Assembly (NCBI RefSeq): GCF_947496855.1
Contig: NZ_CANMED010000004.1
Coordinates: forward strand, 310,001 to 374,000
DNA from: an uncultured Aquimarina sp.
GTDB taxonomy: Bacteria; Bacteroidota; Bacteroidia; Flavobacteriales; Flavobacteriaceae
DNA length: 64,000 nucleotides
Direction of reading: 5' to 3'
Positions within the stretch are counted from its first letter, which is position 1. Each line of letters begins with the position of its first letter. The notes beneath the pieces were generated by a model. The model worked only from the letters and a program-made list of their open reading frames with translations, was not told the origin of the DNA and searched no databases. This document shows, piece by piece, positions 18,664 through 27,125 of the stretch. The translations under genes and the position numbers were made by a program.

Positions 18664-19572
18664 ATGAAAAATCCATATTCTGATGAAACATTTTTAGCAA
18701 GGTGGCTTAATGGGGCTCTAGATGCTAAAGAAAAAATAGCGTTTGAAAAATCGGAAGATTATCGGAAATACGTGACTATTATAAATAAAATAGATACGCT
18801 GGATTCTCCTGAATACAAAAAAGATAAGATATTTCGAGCAATTAAAAATGATATCGTTAGAAATAAAAAAAACACATCTTTAATTCCAAACTGGAGCTAT
18901 GGTATTGCGGCTACCTTATTGGCACTAATAGGACTATTTTTTTTCTTTAACAAAGCTACTACACACACAACTGATTATGGTGAACAAATCACAATAAAAC
19001 TTTTGGATGGATCTGAAGTAATTCTTAACTCTAAATCTGAATTATCATTTAAAGAATCTGACTGGAAGAATAATAGAAAAGTTACTTTGTCAGGAGAAGC
19101 ATTTTTTAAAGTAAAAAAAGGTTCTGATTTCTTAGTAGAAACAGCATCTGGAAATGTAAAAGTTATAGGAACGGAGTTTAACGTAAATACTCAAAAAGAT
19201 TTTTTTGAAGTTATCTGTCATGAAGGTAAAGTAAAAGCAATTGGTTACAATTCTAATGAAGCTATTCTTGTTAAAGGAAAAGCTTTTAGGGTAGCAAACA
19301 ATAGTGTCGAAAACTGGGAAACACCAACAACAAAACCAAGTTGGATATCTGGCGAAACTACGTTTACCAATACTCCATTAAAACAGGTAATATTTTCTCT
19401 AGAGAATCAGTTTAAAATTACTTTTAACAAAGACAAAATTGATCAAAATCAACGTTTTACTGGTAGTTATAATCACGAGAATATTGAACTAGCTTTAAAA
19501 ACAATCTTTGTTCCTATGGAAATTTCATATACTTTTAACAACGAAAACAACATAGTTCTCGTTAAAGAATAA
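18664..19572 (+). CDS. FecR-family anti-sigma/transmembrane regulator, cassette 1
   Basis: A 302-residue inner-membrane regulator. A short cytoplasmic N-terminus with the RWLNGALDAKEK motif, which would hold the sigma factor, is followed by one helix at about 78-97 (GIAATLLALIGLFFFF), a periplasmic FecR domain (about 105-200, with ITIKLLDGSEVILNSKS and GEAFFKV) and a C-terminal DUF4974 module (about 230-302, ending ISYTFNNENNIVLVKE). DUF4974 resembles the STN fold and is thought to contact the receptor's STN domain. The stop codon abuts the receptor ATG with no spacing, so the two are cotranscribed. Full length for the family. Confidence 0.95.
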   Translation: MKNPYSDETFLARWLNGALDAKEKIAFEKSEDYRKYVTIINKIDTLDSPEYKKDKIFRAIKNDIVRNKKNTSLIPNWSYGIAATLLALIGLFFFFNKATTHTTDYGEQITIKLLDGSEVILNSKSELSFKESDWKNNRKVTLSGEAFFKVKKGSDFLVETASGNVKVIGTEFNVNTQKDFFEVICHEGKVKAIGYNSNEAILVKGKAFRVANNSVENWETPTTKPSWISGETTFTNTPLKQVIFSLENQFKITFNKDKIDQNQRFTGSYNHENIELALKTIFVPMEISYTFNNENNIVLVKE

Positions 19573-22167
19573 ATGAAATCAATTTTTTTCTATCTTTTTA
19601 TATTCATCTACTTTAGCTCTTTTTCTCAAAAAACAGCTGGTTTAGCGTATGATAATACTCCTTTAAACAACGTTTTAAAAGTTTTAGAAAAAACGTATGC
19701 TATTAAGTTTTCTTTCAATCCTGAAATTATTAAAAGTGAAAGGGTTAGTGTTTCTGCAAAAGATCCGTTGGAAAAAATCCTCCAAAAAATACAATCTCAA
19801 ACTTCTATCTTTTTTCAAAAGATTAATAACAGATACTATGTTATTCGAAGAAAAAACAAAGCAGGAAGAATTTCACTCTGCGGATACTTACTTGATAGTT
19901 CTACCAAAAAACCTATAGCAGAAGCTTTTGTAAATAACAGAAATCAATCTAAATCCGTCATTTCAGACGTTAACGGTTATTTTCAATTATTCCTATCTGA
20001 ACCTAATGACACGATTAATATTAGATTCTTAGGATATAAAAATCAACAATTTATTGCTAAAGATCTTGAAAAGAAGGACTGTATTAAAATATTTCTGTCT
20101 GAAGATAATTTTCAGTTAGACGAGGTTCTTATTACAGAATACGTAACATCGGGAATATCAAGACAAGGAGCAAGTAGCTCCATAAATATTGATCCAAGCA
20201 AATTAGGTATTTTACCGCGATTAGTTGAACCCGATGTATTACAAATCCTTCAGTTTCTGCCTGGAGTACAAAGTCCCACCGAGACTGCTTCAGCTTTACA
20301 TATTAGAGGAGGAACTCCTGATCATAATTTGATTTTATGGGATGGTATAAAAATGTATAGTACAGGTCATTTTTTTGATCTATTATCTATTTTCAACCCA
20401 TACATTACCGAAAACATAAAGCTTTTTAGAAGTAGCACAGAAGCTAAATATGGAAACAGAATTTCAGGGGTTGTTGATATAGAATCCAAAAGTGAAATCC
20501 CAAAAGATTTTGGTTTTGGAATTGGTTTTAATATGACTACCGTAGATGCATATATCGAAGCTCCTATTGATGAAGGTTTTGGAGTAGTCATATCCGCAAG
20601 ACGATCATTCACTGATCTTCTCGAAACATCTACTTTTCGGAGTTACTCCGATAGAGCTTTTCAAAGTATTCGTTTCTTTGTGGATAATCAAAAGTTAGAT
20701 CAAGAAACTGTAGAAAACGAAAATGTGTTTTACTTTACGGATCTTACGGTTAAAGGAATTTTTAAAATATCTAACAATGAAAAATTTACGATAAGCTCCA
20801 TATTCACAAATAACAATCTCAATTACACATTAAACATCAAAAACATTCTAGGATTTAGCGAACCATTTGATGAAAACCAGAAAGATGACTTAGAATTTGT
20901 AAATCAAGGAATCAACATGAAATGGGAGAAAAAATGGAACCCTCATTTCTCTCATTCAACTAACATTTATTTTTCAAACTATGAATTTGACTATGATGGA
21001 TTAAGAGAATCTAGGGCAAGTAGTGATGGATTCCTTTTTTTTGAGAATAATATTACAGAGAAGAATACAATAAGAGATGCTGGTGGGTCTATTCATGGAA
21101 ATTGGTACATAAATCCCAAACATAGTTTTACTTCTGGTTATGATTTTTCTAACAATGATGTAGCATATAACGCTAATTATTCTGCTGATGGGGTTTCTTT
21201 CGATGAAAGTGACAACAATATGACACACGCCATATTTGGAGAATATAAATTTAATTCTAACGAAAAACTTAAAATAAGCGCTGGTATTCGAGGTAATTAT
21301 TTCTCTGTTCTTGATAAAACATATTGGGAACCAAGAATTAATCTAGAAGTTAATTTGTCTAAAAGTATCATAACCAAATTATCTGCAGAAAGAAGAAATC
21401 AAGTGATTAGTCAGGTTTCTAATTACCTGCCAAATGATTTTAATCTGGATAATCAAATATGGTTATTAGCTGATTCTGAATTTGTTTCAATGCTTGGGAG
21501 CAATCAAGTTTCTGCCGGTTTTACTATCAACAAGAATGATTGGTATATCGATATTGAGGGGTATTACAAGGCAATAGACGGACTTACATCGTTTGCTAAT
21601 GGTTTTAATGGAGTACTTGCTTTAGAGACAGGAGAAAGTGAAATTCTGGGTTTAGACATATTAATCAAAAAAAGAATAAGAGATTATAGAACATGGATCT
21701 CCTATTCCTTAACCGATCAAGATTTTGAATTTGCGAATGTTAATGAAGGAAAGTCGTTTCCAGGTAATTTTGACATTGGTCACTATCTATCCTGGATTCA
21801 TAGTTATCAATGGAATAATTTCGAATTCTCATTAGGATGGACAATTAGAACTGGAAGACCTTTTACTCCTGCACTAGGCATTACTGAAACTGATCAATTT
21901 CTTTTTATCGATTACGGAGAGATTAATAGTGAACGATTAGATAGTTATCATCGATTAGATTTTTCTGCATCTTACAAGTTTAATTTGTCAAAAAATGATA
22001 CATGGCGAAGCAAAATAGGATTTTCTCTATTTAACTTATATGATGAAAAAAACATCCTAAACCGAACATACAATATCAAATTTGATAACGATAATTATTT
22101 ATTACAAGAAGTAAACACATTTTCCTCTGGCATTACCCCCAATGTATCGTTTAGAATTGATTTTTAA
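19573..22167 (+). CDS. STN-type TonB-dependent receptor (signal-transducing), cassette 1
   Basis: An 864-residue outer-membrane receptor. Signal peptide 1-18; STN domain about 25-95 (LNNVLKVLEKTYAIKFSF), which in FecA-like transducers contacts FecR; carboxypeptidase-regulatory-like domain about 103-185; plug about 195-330 with HIRGGTPDHNLILWDG; then a 22-strand-type barrel ending in the aromatic RIDF. No SusD-like partner is adjacent, so this is not a classical SusCD pair. It is preceded directly by fecR. The substrate is unknown; sensing or importing something related to the divergent T9SS protein is an inference from context only. Confidence 0.93.
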   Translation: MKSIFFYLFIFIYFSSFSQKTAGLAYDNTPLNNVLKVLEKTYAIKFSFNPEIIKSERVSVSAKDPLEKILQKIQSQTSIFFQKINNRYYVIRRKNKAGRISLCGYLLDSSTKKPIAEAFVNNRNQSKSVISDVNGYFQLFLSEPNDTINIRFLGYKNQQFIAKDLEKKDCIKIFLSEDNFQLDEVLITEYVTSGISRQGASSSINIDPSKLGILPRLVEPDVLQILQFLPGVQSPTETASALHIRGGTPDHNLILWDGIKMYSTGHFFDLLSIFNPYITENIKLFRSSTEAKYGNRISGVVDIESKSEIPKDFGFGIGFNMTTVDAYIEAPIDEGFGVVISARRSFTDLLETSTFRSYSDRAFQSIRFFVDNQKLDQETVENENVFYFTDLTVKGIFKISNNEKFTISSIFTNNNLNYTLNIKNILGFSEPFDENQKDDLEFVNQGINMKWEKKWNPHFSHSTNIYFSNYEFDYDGLRESRASSDGFLFFENNITEKNTIRDAGGSIHGNWYINPKHSFTSGYDFSNNDVAYNANYSADGVSFDESDNNMTHAIFGEYKFNSNEKLKISAGIRGNYFSVLDKTYWEPRINLEVNLSKSIITKLSAERRNQVISQVSNYLPNDFNLDNQIWLLADSEFVSMLGSNQVSAGFTINKNDWYIDIEGYYKAIDGLTSFANGFNGVLALETGESEILGLDILIKKRIRDYRTWISYSLTDQDFEFANVNEGKSFPGNFDIGHYLSWIHSYQWNNFEFSLGWTIRTGRPFTPALGITETDQFLFIDYGEINSERLDSYHRLDFSASYKFNLSKNDTWRSKIGFSLFNLYDEKNILNRTYNIKFDNDNYLLQEVNTFSSGITPNVSFRIDF

Positions 22168-22349
22168 CATCACAAAGCATCTGTTATTAATACTTTTTTT
22201 AATGTTCATTCACTTGATTATCATAAGGTTTAGTCAACCATTTCATTTTCTTTATTAAACTTATTCTTTATTCGGGTTCAGATCTATTCATTCCATAATT
22301 CCAAGACATGGTTTCCCATTTCATTACTCTTAACATTGTCCATAAAAAA

Positions 22350-22374
22350 AACCATCCGCCTAAGACGGATGGTT
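22350..22374 (-). terminator. Intrinsic terminator of HEIGH protease gene 1
   Basis: A 9-bp stem AACCATCCG/CGGATGGTT with a 7-base loop lies between the converging receptor gene (stop 22167) and the minus-strand protease (stop 22416). On the minus strand it is followed by eight T, so it chiefly serves the protease gene. Confidence 0.82.
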
Positions 22375-22415
22375 TATAAAAAGATTCAAAGTTTATTTAT
22401 AATATATACTTAGTT

Positions 22416-23273
22416 TTAGTATAAAAAGTTTAAAGCAGTAATATCGGCACTACTAAATTCTCCATCTTCACTTCCATCGAAGCAAGAAATCATTATAGAA
22501 TTAGAATCTAAACCATTCTGACCCCACTGATTAGCTGTAGGAGTTCCTGGAATGTTGATTGCTCCTACTCCTGCGCTACCTTCGTTAGATCCACCACATC
22601 TTCTACGAGCATAATCCGTGTGACGGAAACCTATAGAGTGTCCTATTTCGTGACCAATTACATGCTCATTTAAGTTATTACTAGCGTTACTTAATCCGTT
22701 TAAAATCTGAACAAATTTAAAAGGAGCTCCTCCACTTGGGAAACCAGCAGATCCACCTTGTCCAGACTGATTATTATTATACACTACCATATCAGCAGCT
22801 TGAAAATTAGTCCCAAAAGTCAATCTAAATGTTAATGTATTATTTAATCTATTGTAATTATTAACAGCCCACTGTAATCCAGTCTGCATATTGCTAGAAA
22901 GTGCATTTCCAGAACCAGTAAAACCTAAAATATCAATAGTTCTTCTAGAACCAGTAACAAGATTAGAGGTTCTGTATTGCTTATTTTCACCATCATCCGC
23001 AACACCTAACTTATAAGAATCATTTTCTAATAAAGATAAGTTTAGCGTAATATCACCAGATTTAACATATTGTGTTGCAATACCATCAAGACCAGTTATT
23101 GTAACAATTTCTGCATCTCCAGGGTTTACTCCGGCATCTAATAATTTGTTTTGTAAATCTTTACTAAGTTCTAATGAAACTGGCTGAGCATCGTTGGCAA
23201 TTTCGTCTTTTTGGCAAGATGTCATAACACCAGCCGCGATAGCGCAAAGCGCTAAAAATTTGATTTTTTTCAT
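22416..23273 (-). CDS. HEIGH-motif (M57-like) zinc metalloprotease lipoprotein 1
   Basis: A 285-residue lipoprotein: signal with lipobox ending at Cys20 (VMTSCQKDE), a pro-like region, and a metzincin-type zinc site GHEIGHSIGFRHTD near residue 213, with the later SIMISCF turn. This matches the dual-action HEIGH metallopeptidase (M57-related) family of Bacteroidota. A pair of cysteines (in RRRCGG and ISCF) is shared with its paralogue and could form a disulfide. It is separated by about 570 bases and its own terminators from the paralogue at 23846-24694. Extracellular or outer-membrane protein degradation is likely; substrates are unknown. Confidence 0.88.
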   Translation of the reverse strand: MKKIKFLALCAIAAGVMTSCQKDEIANDAQPVSLELSKDLQNKLLDAGVNPGDAEIVTITGLDGIATQYVKSGDITLNLSLLENDSYKLGVADDGENKQYRTSNLVTGSRRTIDILGFTGSGNALSSNMQTGLQWAVNNYNRLNNTLTFRLTFGTNFQAADMVVYNNNQSGQGGSAGFPSGGAPFKFVQILNGLSNASNNLNEHVIGHEIGHSIGFRHTDYARRRCGGSNEGSAGVGAINIPGTPTANQWGQNGLDSNSIMISCFDGSEDGEFSSADITALNFLY

Positions 23274-23599
23274 TTTTAAAAAGTTGAGTTTGTGTAGTTA
23301 CTATTAAACAAAATAGATTTACTACGTTATCCATTTTGTTGAAATAAATTTTAGTAATGCTTTGAACCTTTTTAAAATTTAAGCGGGCTGAAGATATGAT
23401 ATTTTTTTTTAAAAATCAGTTAATTATTTGAACTATTCTCTGATTATCATCAAAATACATACATTAAATTCAGTAAATCGAACATTTACTTAAAAAACAC
23501 ACACCTTTAAGTTACACGATAAAACCGATTAAATGCATTGCCATTATAATCACACATATTCTCTATCTATAAAAAAATGAAGCAGCATCAATAATATCT

Positions 23600-23642
23600 A
23601 ATAACTTTCAATTTTTTATAAAAAAAAATTTTGAAAGTTATT
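23600..23642. repeat. Inverted repeat, 12-bp arms
   Basis: AATAACTTTCAA at 23600-23611 is the exact complement of 23631-23642, with a further run of T paired to A inside the 19-base centre. It is about 120 bases beyond the main terminator of protease 2. It might be a backup terminator or an mRNA-end stabiliser; no flanking gene ends directly on it. Confidence 0.6.
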
Positions 23643-23732
23643 TCTTACTTATCATAAATTTTTAACTAAAAAGTGTTAAAAAAATACTAATGGATGTTTT
23701 ACCGTACTTTATTCTGAAAAAAAGTAGCTCTC

Positions 23733-23749
23733 CAATCTTTTAAAGATTG
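23733..23749. repeat. 17-base palindrome
   Basis: CAATCTTT, one T, AAAGATTG: a perfect palindrome with a single central base, 14 bases from the long terminator repeat. Its shape would suit a protein-binding site, but no regulated promoter is recognisable beside it. Confidence 0.5.
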
Positions 23750-23762
23750 TATTCTGATAACC

Positions 23763-23832
23763 ATAATTATAAGGTGAGTATAAAAAAAGCCCAACTAATG
23801 TCGGGCTTTTTTTATACTCACCTTATAATTAT
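23763..23832. terminator. Unusually long perfect inverted-repeat terminator (30-bp arms)
   Basis: Positions 23763-23792 are the exact reverse complement of 23803-23832, with only a 10-base loop. The core GCCC/GGGC with seven A and seven T is a normal intrinsic terminator, but the pairing continues a further 19 bp outward without mismatch. It begins 13 bases after the stop codon of protease 2 (23846). The symmetrical A/T runs make it active on both strands in principle. Confidence 0.85.
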
Positions 23833-23845
23833 AGAGTATCTATAA

Positions 23846-24694
23846 CTAGTACAAGTAATTTAATGCGGTTACATCATTACCATTAAACTCACCATCAGCG
23901 CTAGTACTAAAACATGCTAGCATAATAGAAGTAGAATCATATCCTGTTGGTGTCCCTGGAATATTAATAGCTCCATCAGATCCAGCACTTTCTCCTGATT
24001 GTCCACAACTTTGACGGCTAAACCAATCTGTATGGCGGAAACCAATAGAATGACCAATCTCATGTGTAATTACGTGCTCATTTACGTTATTAGAGTATCC
24101 ACCTAAACCATAAATTGCAACCCACTTATTTGGTCTTCCCTGTGAGTCAGGAAATCCTGCAACTCCTCCTTGTTCTCCGGCTGCTTCTTCATTTGGATCA
24201 TGATAGACTACCATATCCTTAGATTGATAATCTGTACCAAAGGTTAACCTAAAACTAACTGATAAGTTTAATCTATTATAATTATTAACCGCCCATTGCA
24301 GTCCAGTTTGCTCTTTACTACTCAGACCATTACTATTATTTCCTGTATAACCAATAATATCAATAGTTCTGCTAGAACCCGTCACTAAGTTGTTAGTTCT
24401 ATATTGCTTAGTATTAGCTTCACCAGTTCCTAAAGCAGGAGTATTCATAAGATTATCTAAGGTAGAAAAGTAATCCCCAGATCTAATTCCTGAAATTTTA
24501 GAACCGTCTAAAAATGTTCTAGTTTGTATAGTAACATCATCAGAATTTACTCCAATTGCTTCTAATTGAAGCTTTACCTCTTTGGAAACTTCTTTGTTTG
24601 TTGTTTCGATTTCTGATGAAACGTCTTCTTTTTGGCAAGATGTAATAAGACCTGCTGCGATAGCACATAGTGCTAAGAATTTAATTCTTTTCAT
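23846..24694 (-). CDS. HEIGH-motif (M57-like) zinc metalloprotease lipoprotein 2
   Basis: A 282-residue paralogue of the gene at 22416-23273. It has the same lipoprotein signal (MKRIKFLALCAIAAG..TSCQKED, Cys20), the same NNLVTGSSRTIDIIGYTG and QTGLQWAVNNYNRLN segments, and the zinc motif THEIGHSIGFRHTD near residue 213. Both copies keep all visible catalytic residues, so neither looks decayed. The divergent stretch is the pro-region (residues 25-90). The tandem arrangement and similarity indicate local gene duplication. Each has its own terminator, so they are probably separate transcripts. Confidence 0.88.
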   Translation of the reverse strand: MKRIKFLALCAIAAGLITSCQKEDVSSEIETTNKEVSKEVKLQLEAIGVNSDDVTIQTRTFLDGSKISGIRSGDYFSTLDNLMNTPALGTGEANTKQYRTNNLVTGSSRTIDIIGYTGNNSNGLSSKEQTGLQWAVNNYNRLNLSVSFRLTFGTDYQSKDMVVYHDPNEEAAGEQGGVAGFPDSQGRPNKWVAIYGLGGYSNNVNEHVITHEIGHSIGFRHTDWFSRQSCGQSGESAGSDGAINIPGTPTGYDSTSIMLACFSTSADGEFNGNDVTALNYLY

Positions 24695-25046
24695 TGTAAA
24701 AATGTGTTGAGTTTGTATAAATTATTTTGGGAAAGTACATTCAAAACCAACGAACTGCGCTAGCTTAAAAATCAATAAGAAAGTTTTGGGGCGTACAATT
24801 TTTCCAATCCAAAGATATGATAATTTTTTACTAAAAAAAGTTAATGTGTTGAATTATTCTTTACTAAAACAAATAATCATTAAATATTCATCAATATAAT
24901 ATCATTTTTTCGATGAATGACACAATTAATAAAACTCCAAAAACCTTACTATCATTATGTCATAACCGTAATTTTTAATTTTAGACCAAAAAAATCGCTC
25001 AATAAACAATTTTATTGAGCGATTATTCCTACAAATATTATTATAC
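24695..25046. other. Intergenic gap upstream of protease 2
   Basis: 352 bases without a gene. It contains the clpS terminator at 24993-25024 and presumably the promoter of protease 2 within 24695-24800, though no consensus element stands out. The rest is AT-rich with nothing I can support. Confidence 0.5.
24993..25024 (-). terminator. Intrinsic terminator of clpS
   Basis: A perfect 14-bp stem (AATCGCTCAATAAA and complement) around a 4-base loop, followed on the minus strand by a T run, 23 bases past the clpS stop codon. Confidence 0.88.
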
Positions 25047-25322
25047 TTAAACGATTTCTGCGCTTAAACCTGCCTGTAATAACTTAGAACACCTGGGAAC
25101 CAATTCTTCGTAAACCCCTGTTTTTACTGTGCATTTACCTTTATAATGAACTAGCATTGCGCATTGCTCCGCCTGCACAGGTGTATGCTCACACGTATAG
25201 ATCAAAGTTTCAATTACGTGATCAAATGTATTGACATCATCATTATATAAAACAATCTCATTATTATTTTGTTCTACCGTTTTTTCTAAAACCTCCTCTA
25301 AAACCTTTTCTTGAGTGCTCAT
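25047..25322 (-). CDS. clpS: ATP-dependent Clp protease adaptor ClpS
   Basis: A 91-residue ClpS, the N-recognin that hands N-degron substrates to ClpA/ClpC with ClpP in the cytosol. The binding surface motif NDDVNTFDHVI (about 32-42), the hydrophobic groove residues and CEHTPVQAEQCAMLVHYKGKC are all present. I start at the ATG ending at 25322 (MSTQEKVLEE); six more codons upstream are open but unlike the family. A normal disordered N-terminal tail of about 25 residues precedes the core. prmA lies 57 bases upstream on the same strand and may be cotranscribed; a terminator follows at 24993-25024. Confidence 0.95.
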   Translation of the reverse strand: MSTQEKVLEEVLEKTVEQNNNEIVLYNDDVNTFDHVIETLIYTCEHTPVQAEQCAMLVHYKGKCTVKTGVYEELVPRCSKLLQAGLSAEIV

Positions 25323-25379
25323 CACATTAATTTTATACAAATATACTATTTCGAAAAGAAAAATTAATCGTCTATTAGA

Positions 25380-26216
25380 TTATTTTAATCTGTAATTAGC
25401 TGCTATCCAATTATTTCGCTCAATACTTTCTTGAAGTTCCAAATTATGAGCATTACACTCTTCAGTAATCATCTCTAAATCTTCTTTATAGAAACCACTT
25501 AGAAAAAGATTTCCTCCTGAAGTCAATGTTCCTGTATATACGGAAATATCATTTAGCAGTATGTTTCTATTTATATTAGCGATAACAGCATCATATTGTT
25601 TACCTACCAATAATGATGAATCACCTTCATAGGCAGTTATATATTTACAATTATTACGCTCCACATTTTCGATTGTATTCAGATAACACCAATTATCAAT
25701 ATCAATAGCATCTACAAGTTCTGCTCCTTTCATTTCTGCTAATATTGCCAAAACTCCAGTTCCACAACCCATATCCAGCACCTTTTTACCTTCAAAATGG
25801 TTTTTTAGTAGGTGTTGAATCATCATATGAGTCGTTTCATGATGACCTGTACCAAAAGACATTTTAGGCTCTATCACAATATCATATGCCACTTCTGGAT
25901 TTTCGTGGAATGGAGCTCGTACACTACAAATATCATCTACCATAATAGGAGTGAAATTTTTCTCCCATTCTTTGTTCCAGTTTACTTGTTCTATTTCCTC
26001 TGAAGTATATGTTATATCAAATTCATCCGAATTCAGTACATGAATATCATTCAAGATATTTTCATTCCATTCCTCTTTTTGAATAAAGGCATCTACTCCT
26101 TTTTCAGTTTCTACAAAGCTCTCAAAACCTTCATAACCTAATTCTGCAATCAAAATTTCCGTTGCCGGCTGTAAAGGCTCAATAGTAAAGTAATAGCCGA
26201 TATATATAGGTGTCAT
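25380..26216 (-). CDS. prmA: Ribosomal protein L11 methyltransferase PrmA
   Basis: About 278 residues. PrmA trimethylates ribosomal protein L11 using S-adenosylmethionine. The N-terminal substrate-recognition domain (about 1-120) is followed by a class I methyltransferase with GTGHHETTHMM, the SAM loop VLDMGCGTGVLA (about 146-157), an acidic residue in VDAIDIDNWC, and the catalytic-loop NINRNILLND (NxxxxxL type). Two ATGs are possible, ending at 26216 and 26225; I prefer the shorter one because it places IYIGYYFT at the N-terminus as in relatives, but either could be used. A TAACTTTG element lies at 26240-26247. Confidence 0.93.
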   Translation of the reverse strand: MTPIYIGYYFTIEPLQPATEILIAELGYEGFESFVETEKGVDAFIQKEEWNENILNDIHVLNSDEFDITYTSEEIEQVNWNKEWEKNFTPIMVDDICSVRAPFHENPEVAYDIVIEPKMSFGTGHHETTHMMIQHLLKNHFEGKKVLDMGCGTGVLAILAEMKGAELVDAIDIDNWCYLNTIENVERNNCKYITAYEGDSSLLVGKQYDAVIANINRNILLNDISVYTGTLTSGGNLFLSGFYKEDLEMITEECNAHNLELQESIERNNWIAANYRLK

Positions 26217-26239
26217 TATTATCATTTAAAATTAAGTTG

Positions 26240-26247
26240 CAAAGTTA
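26240..26247 (-). promoter_or_regulatory. Candidate -7 element (TAnnTTTG) for prmA
   Basis: TAACTTTG on the minus strand, 15 to 24 bases upstream of the two possible prmA start codons. It matches the Bacteroidota housekeeping -7 consensus; no good -33 TTG is found at the usual distance. Confidence 0.4.
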
Positions 26248-26262
26248 CTATTTTGACCAATA

Positions 26263-26298
26263 AAAAAAAGGTATTCGCGCAAACGAATACCTTTTTTT
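26263..26298 (-). terminator. Intrinsic terminator of tpiA
   Basis: A 15-bp perfect stem (seven A, GGTATTCG, and complement) with a 6-base loop lies 18 bases past the tpiA stop and just upstream of the prmA promoter. The flanking A and T runs make it usable on either strand. Confidence 0.88.
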
Positions 26299-26316
26299 GT
26301 TCTTTAAATTTTTAAT

Positions 26317-27069
26317 TTAGAATGAATTTGCTATTGCAGCAAAACTCTCAGGATCTAATGCAGCTCCACCTATTAATCCTCCATCAACATCAGGCTTAGC
26401 AAAAATCTCTTTTGCATTGGCAGGTTTTACACTTCCTCCGTATAGTATAGAAACTTCTTCTGCGATTTCTGTATTAAATCCATCAGCAATCGTTTTACGA
26501 ATAAATGCATGCATTTCTTGCGCTTGTTCTGGACTTGCTGTTTCTCCTGTTCCTATTGCCCAAACTGGCTCATATGCCAAAATAATATTTTTCCAAGCGG
26601 AAGTATCTAGTTTAAACAAGGCATTTTTTAACTGACTCTCTACTAAATCAAAATGTTTACCAGCCTTACGATCTTCTAACTCTTCTCCGAAACAAAAGAT
26701 AACTGTCATATCATGTTTTAACGCTGTATTTACTTTTTCCTCTAGCAATGCATCCGTTTCTCCAAAATATGCTCTACGTTCACTATGACCAAGAATAACT
26801 ATTTCGATGCCAACACTTTTTAACATATCTGCAGAAATTTCTCCAGTAAATGCTCCATTTTCCGCTTGATGCATATTTTGTGCTGCTACCTCGATATCAA
26901 ATCCTTTAAGCTCTTCAAAAGCATAATATAAATTTGTAAATGTTGGCGCTACGATGATTTTTGCGTCTTGCACTTCCTTGAGTTCCGTTTTTAGTTCTGA
27001 AAGTAAAACCCCTGTCTCTGCAAGGTTTTTATTCATTTTCCAGTTTCCTGCTACAATTTTCGCTCTCAT
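26317..27069 (-). CDS. tpiA: Triosephosphate isomerase
   Basis: A complete 250-residue TIM-barrel glycolytic enzyme that interconverts dihydroxyacetone phosphate and glyceraldehyde 3-phosphate. Visible are the substrate-binding AGNWKMN (Asn11, Lys13), the electrophilic His in GHSERR (about 96), the catalytic Glu in AYEPVWAIGTG (about 168), and the phosphate-gripping LYGGSVKPANA. It is followed by its own terminator and preceded at 56 bases by an ABC permease on the same strand. The cluster DUF1599, DoxX-fusion, permease, tpiA, prmA, clpS is all on the minus strand. Confidence 0.97.
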   Translation of the reverse strand: MRAKIVAGNWKMNKNLAETGVLLSELKTELKEVQDAKIIVAPTFTNLYYAFEELKGFDIEVAAQNMHQAENGAFTGEISADMLKSVGIEIVILGHSERRAYFGETDALLEEKVNTALKHDMTVIFCFGEELEDRKAGKHFDLVESQLKNALFKLDTSAWKNIILAYEPVWAIGTGETASPEQAQEMHAFIRKTIADGFNTEIAEEVSILYGGSVKPANAKEIFAKPDVDGGLIGGAALDPESFAAIANSF

Positions 27070-27125
27070 TAATTTTAATTTATGTGTGTGTGGTTATTAT
27101 TTGGTTACAATCTAAAACATAATAA

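Larger units (their letters stand above)
23274..23845. other. Intergenic gap between two protease genes, rich in inverted repeats
   Basis: No gene is supportable here. The gap is very AT-rich and holds three separate inverted repeats: a 12-bp-arm hairpin at 23600-23642, a 17-base palindrome at 23733-23749, and a 30-bp-arm terminator at 23763-23832. The part nearest 23273 (about 120 bases) presumably contains the promoter of protease 1, but I see no clean TAnnTTTG or GTAG-N15 match in it. Confidence 0.6.

Noticed and set aside
19573..22167. SusC/SusD polysaccharide utilization locus
   Set aside because: The receptors carry STN domains, but no SusD-like lipoprotein or glycoside hydrolase cluster is adjacent in either cassette.
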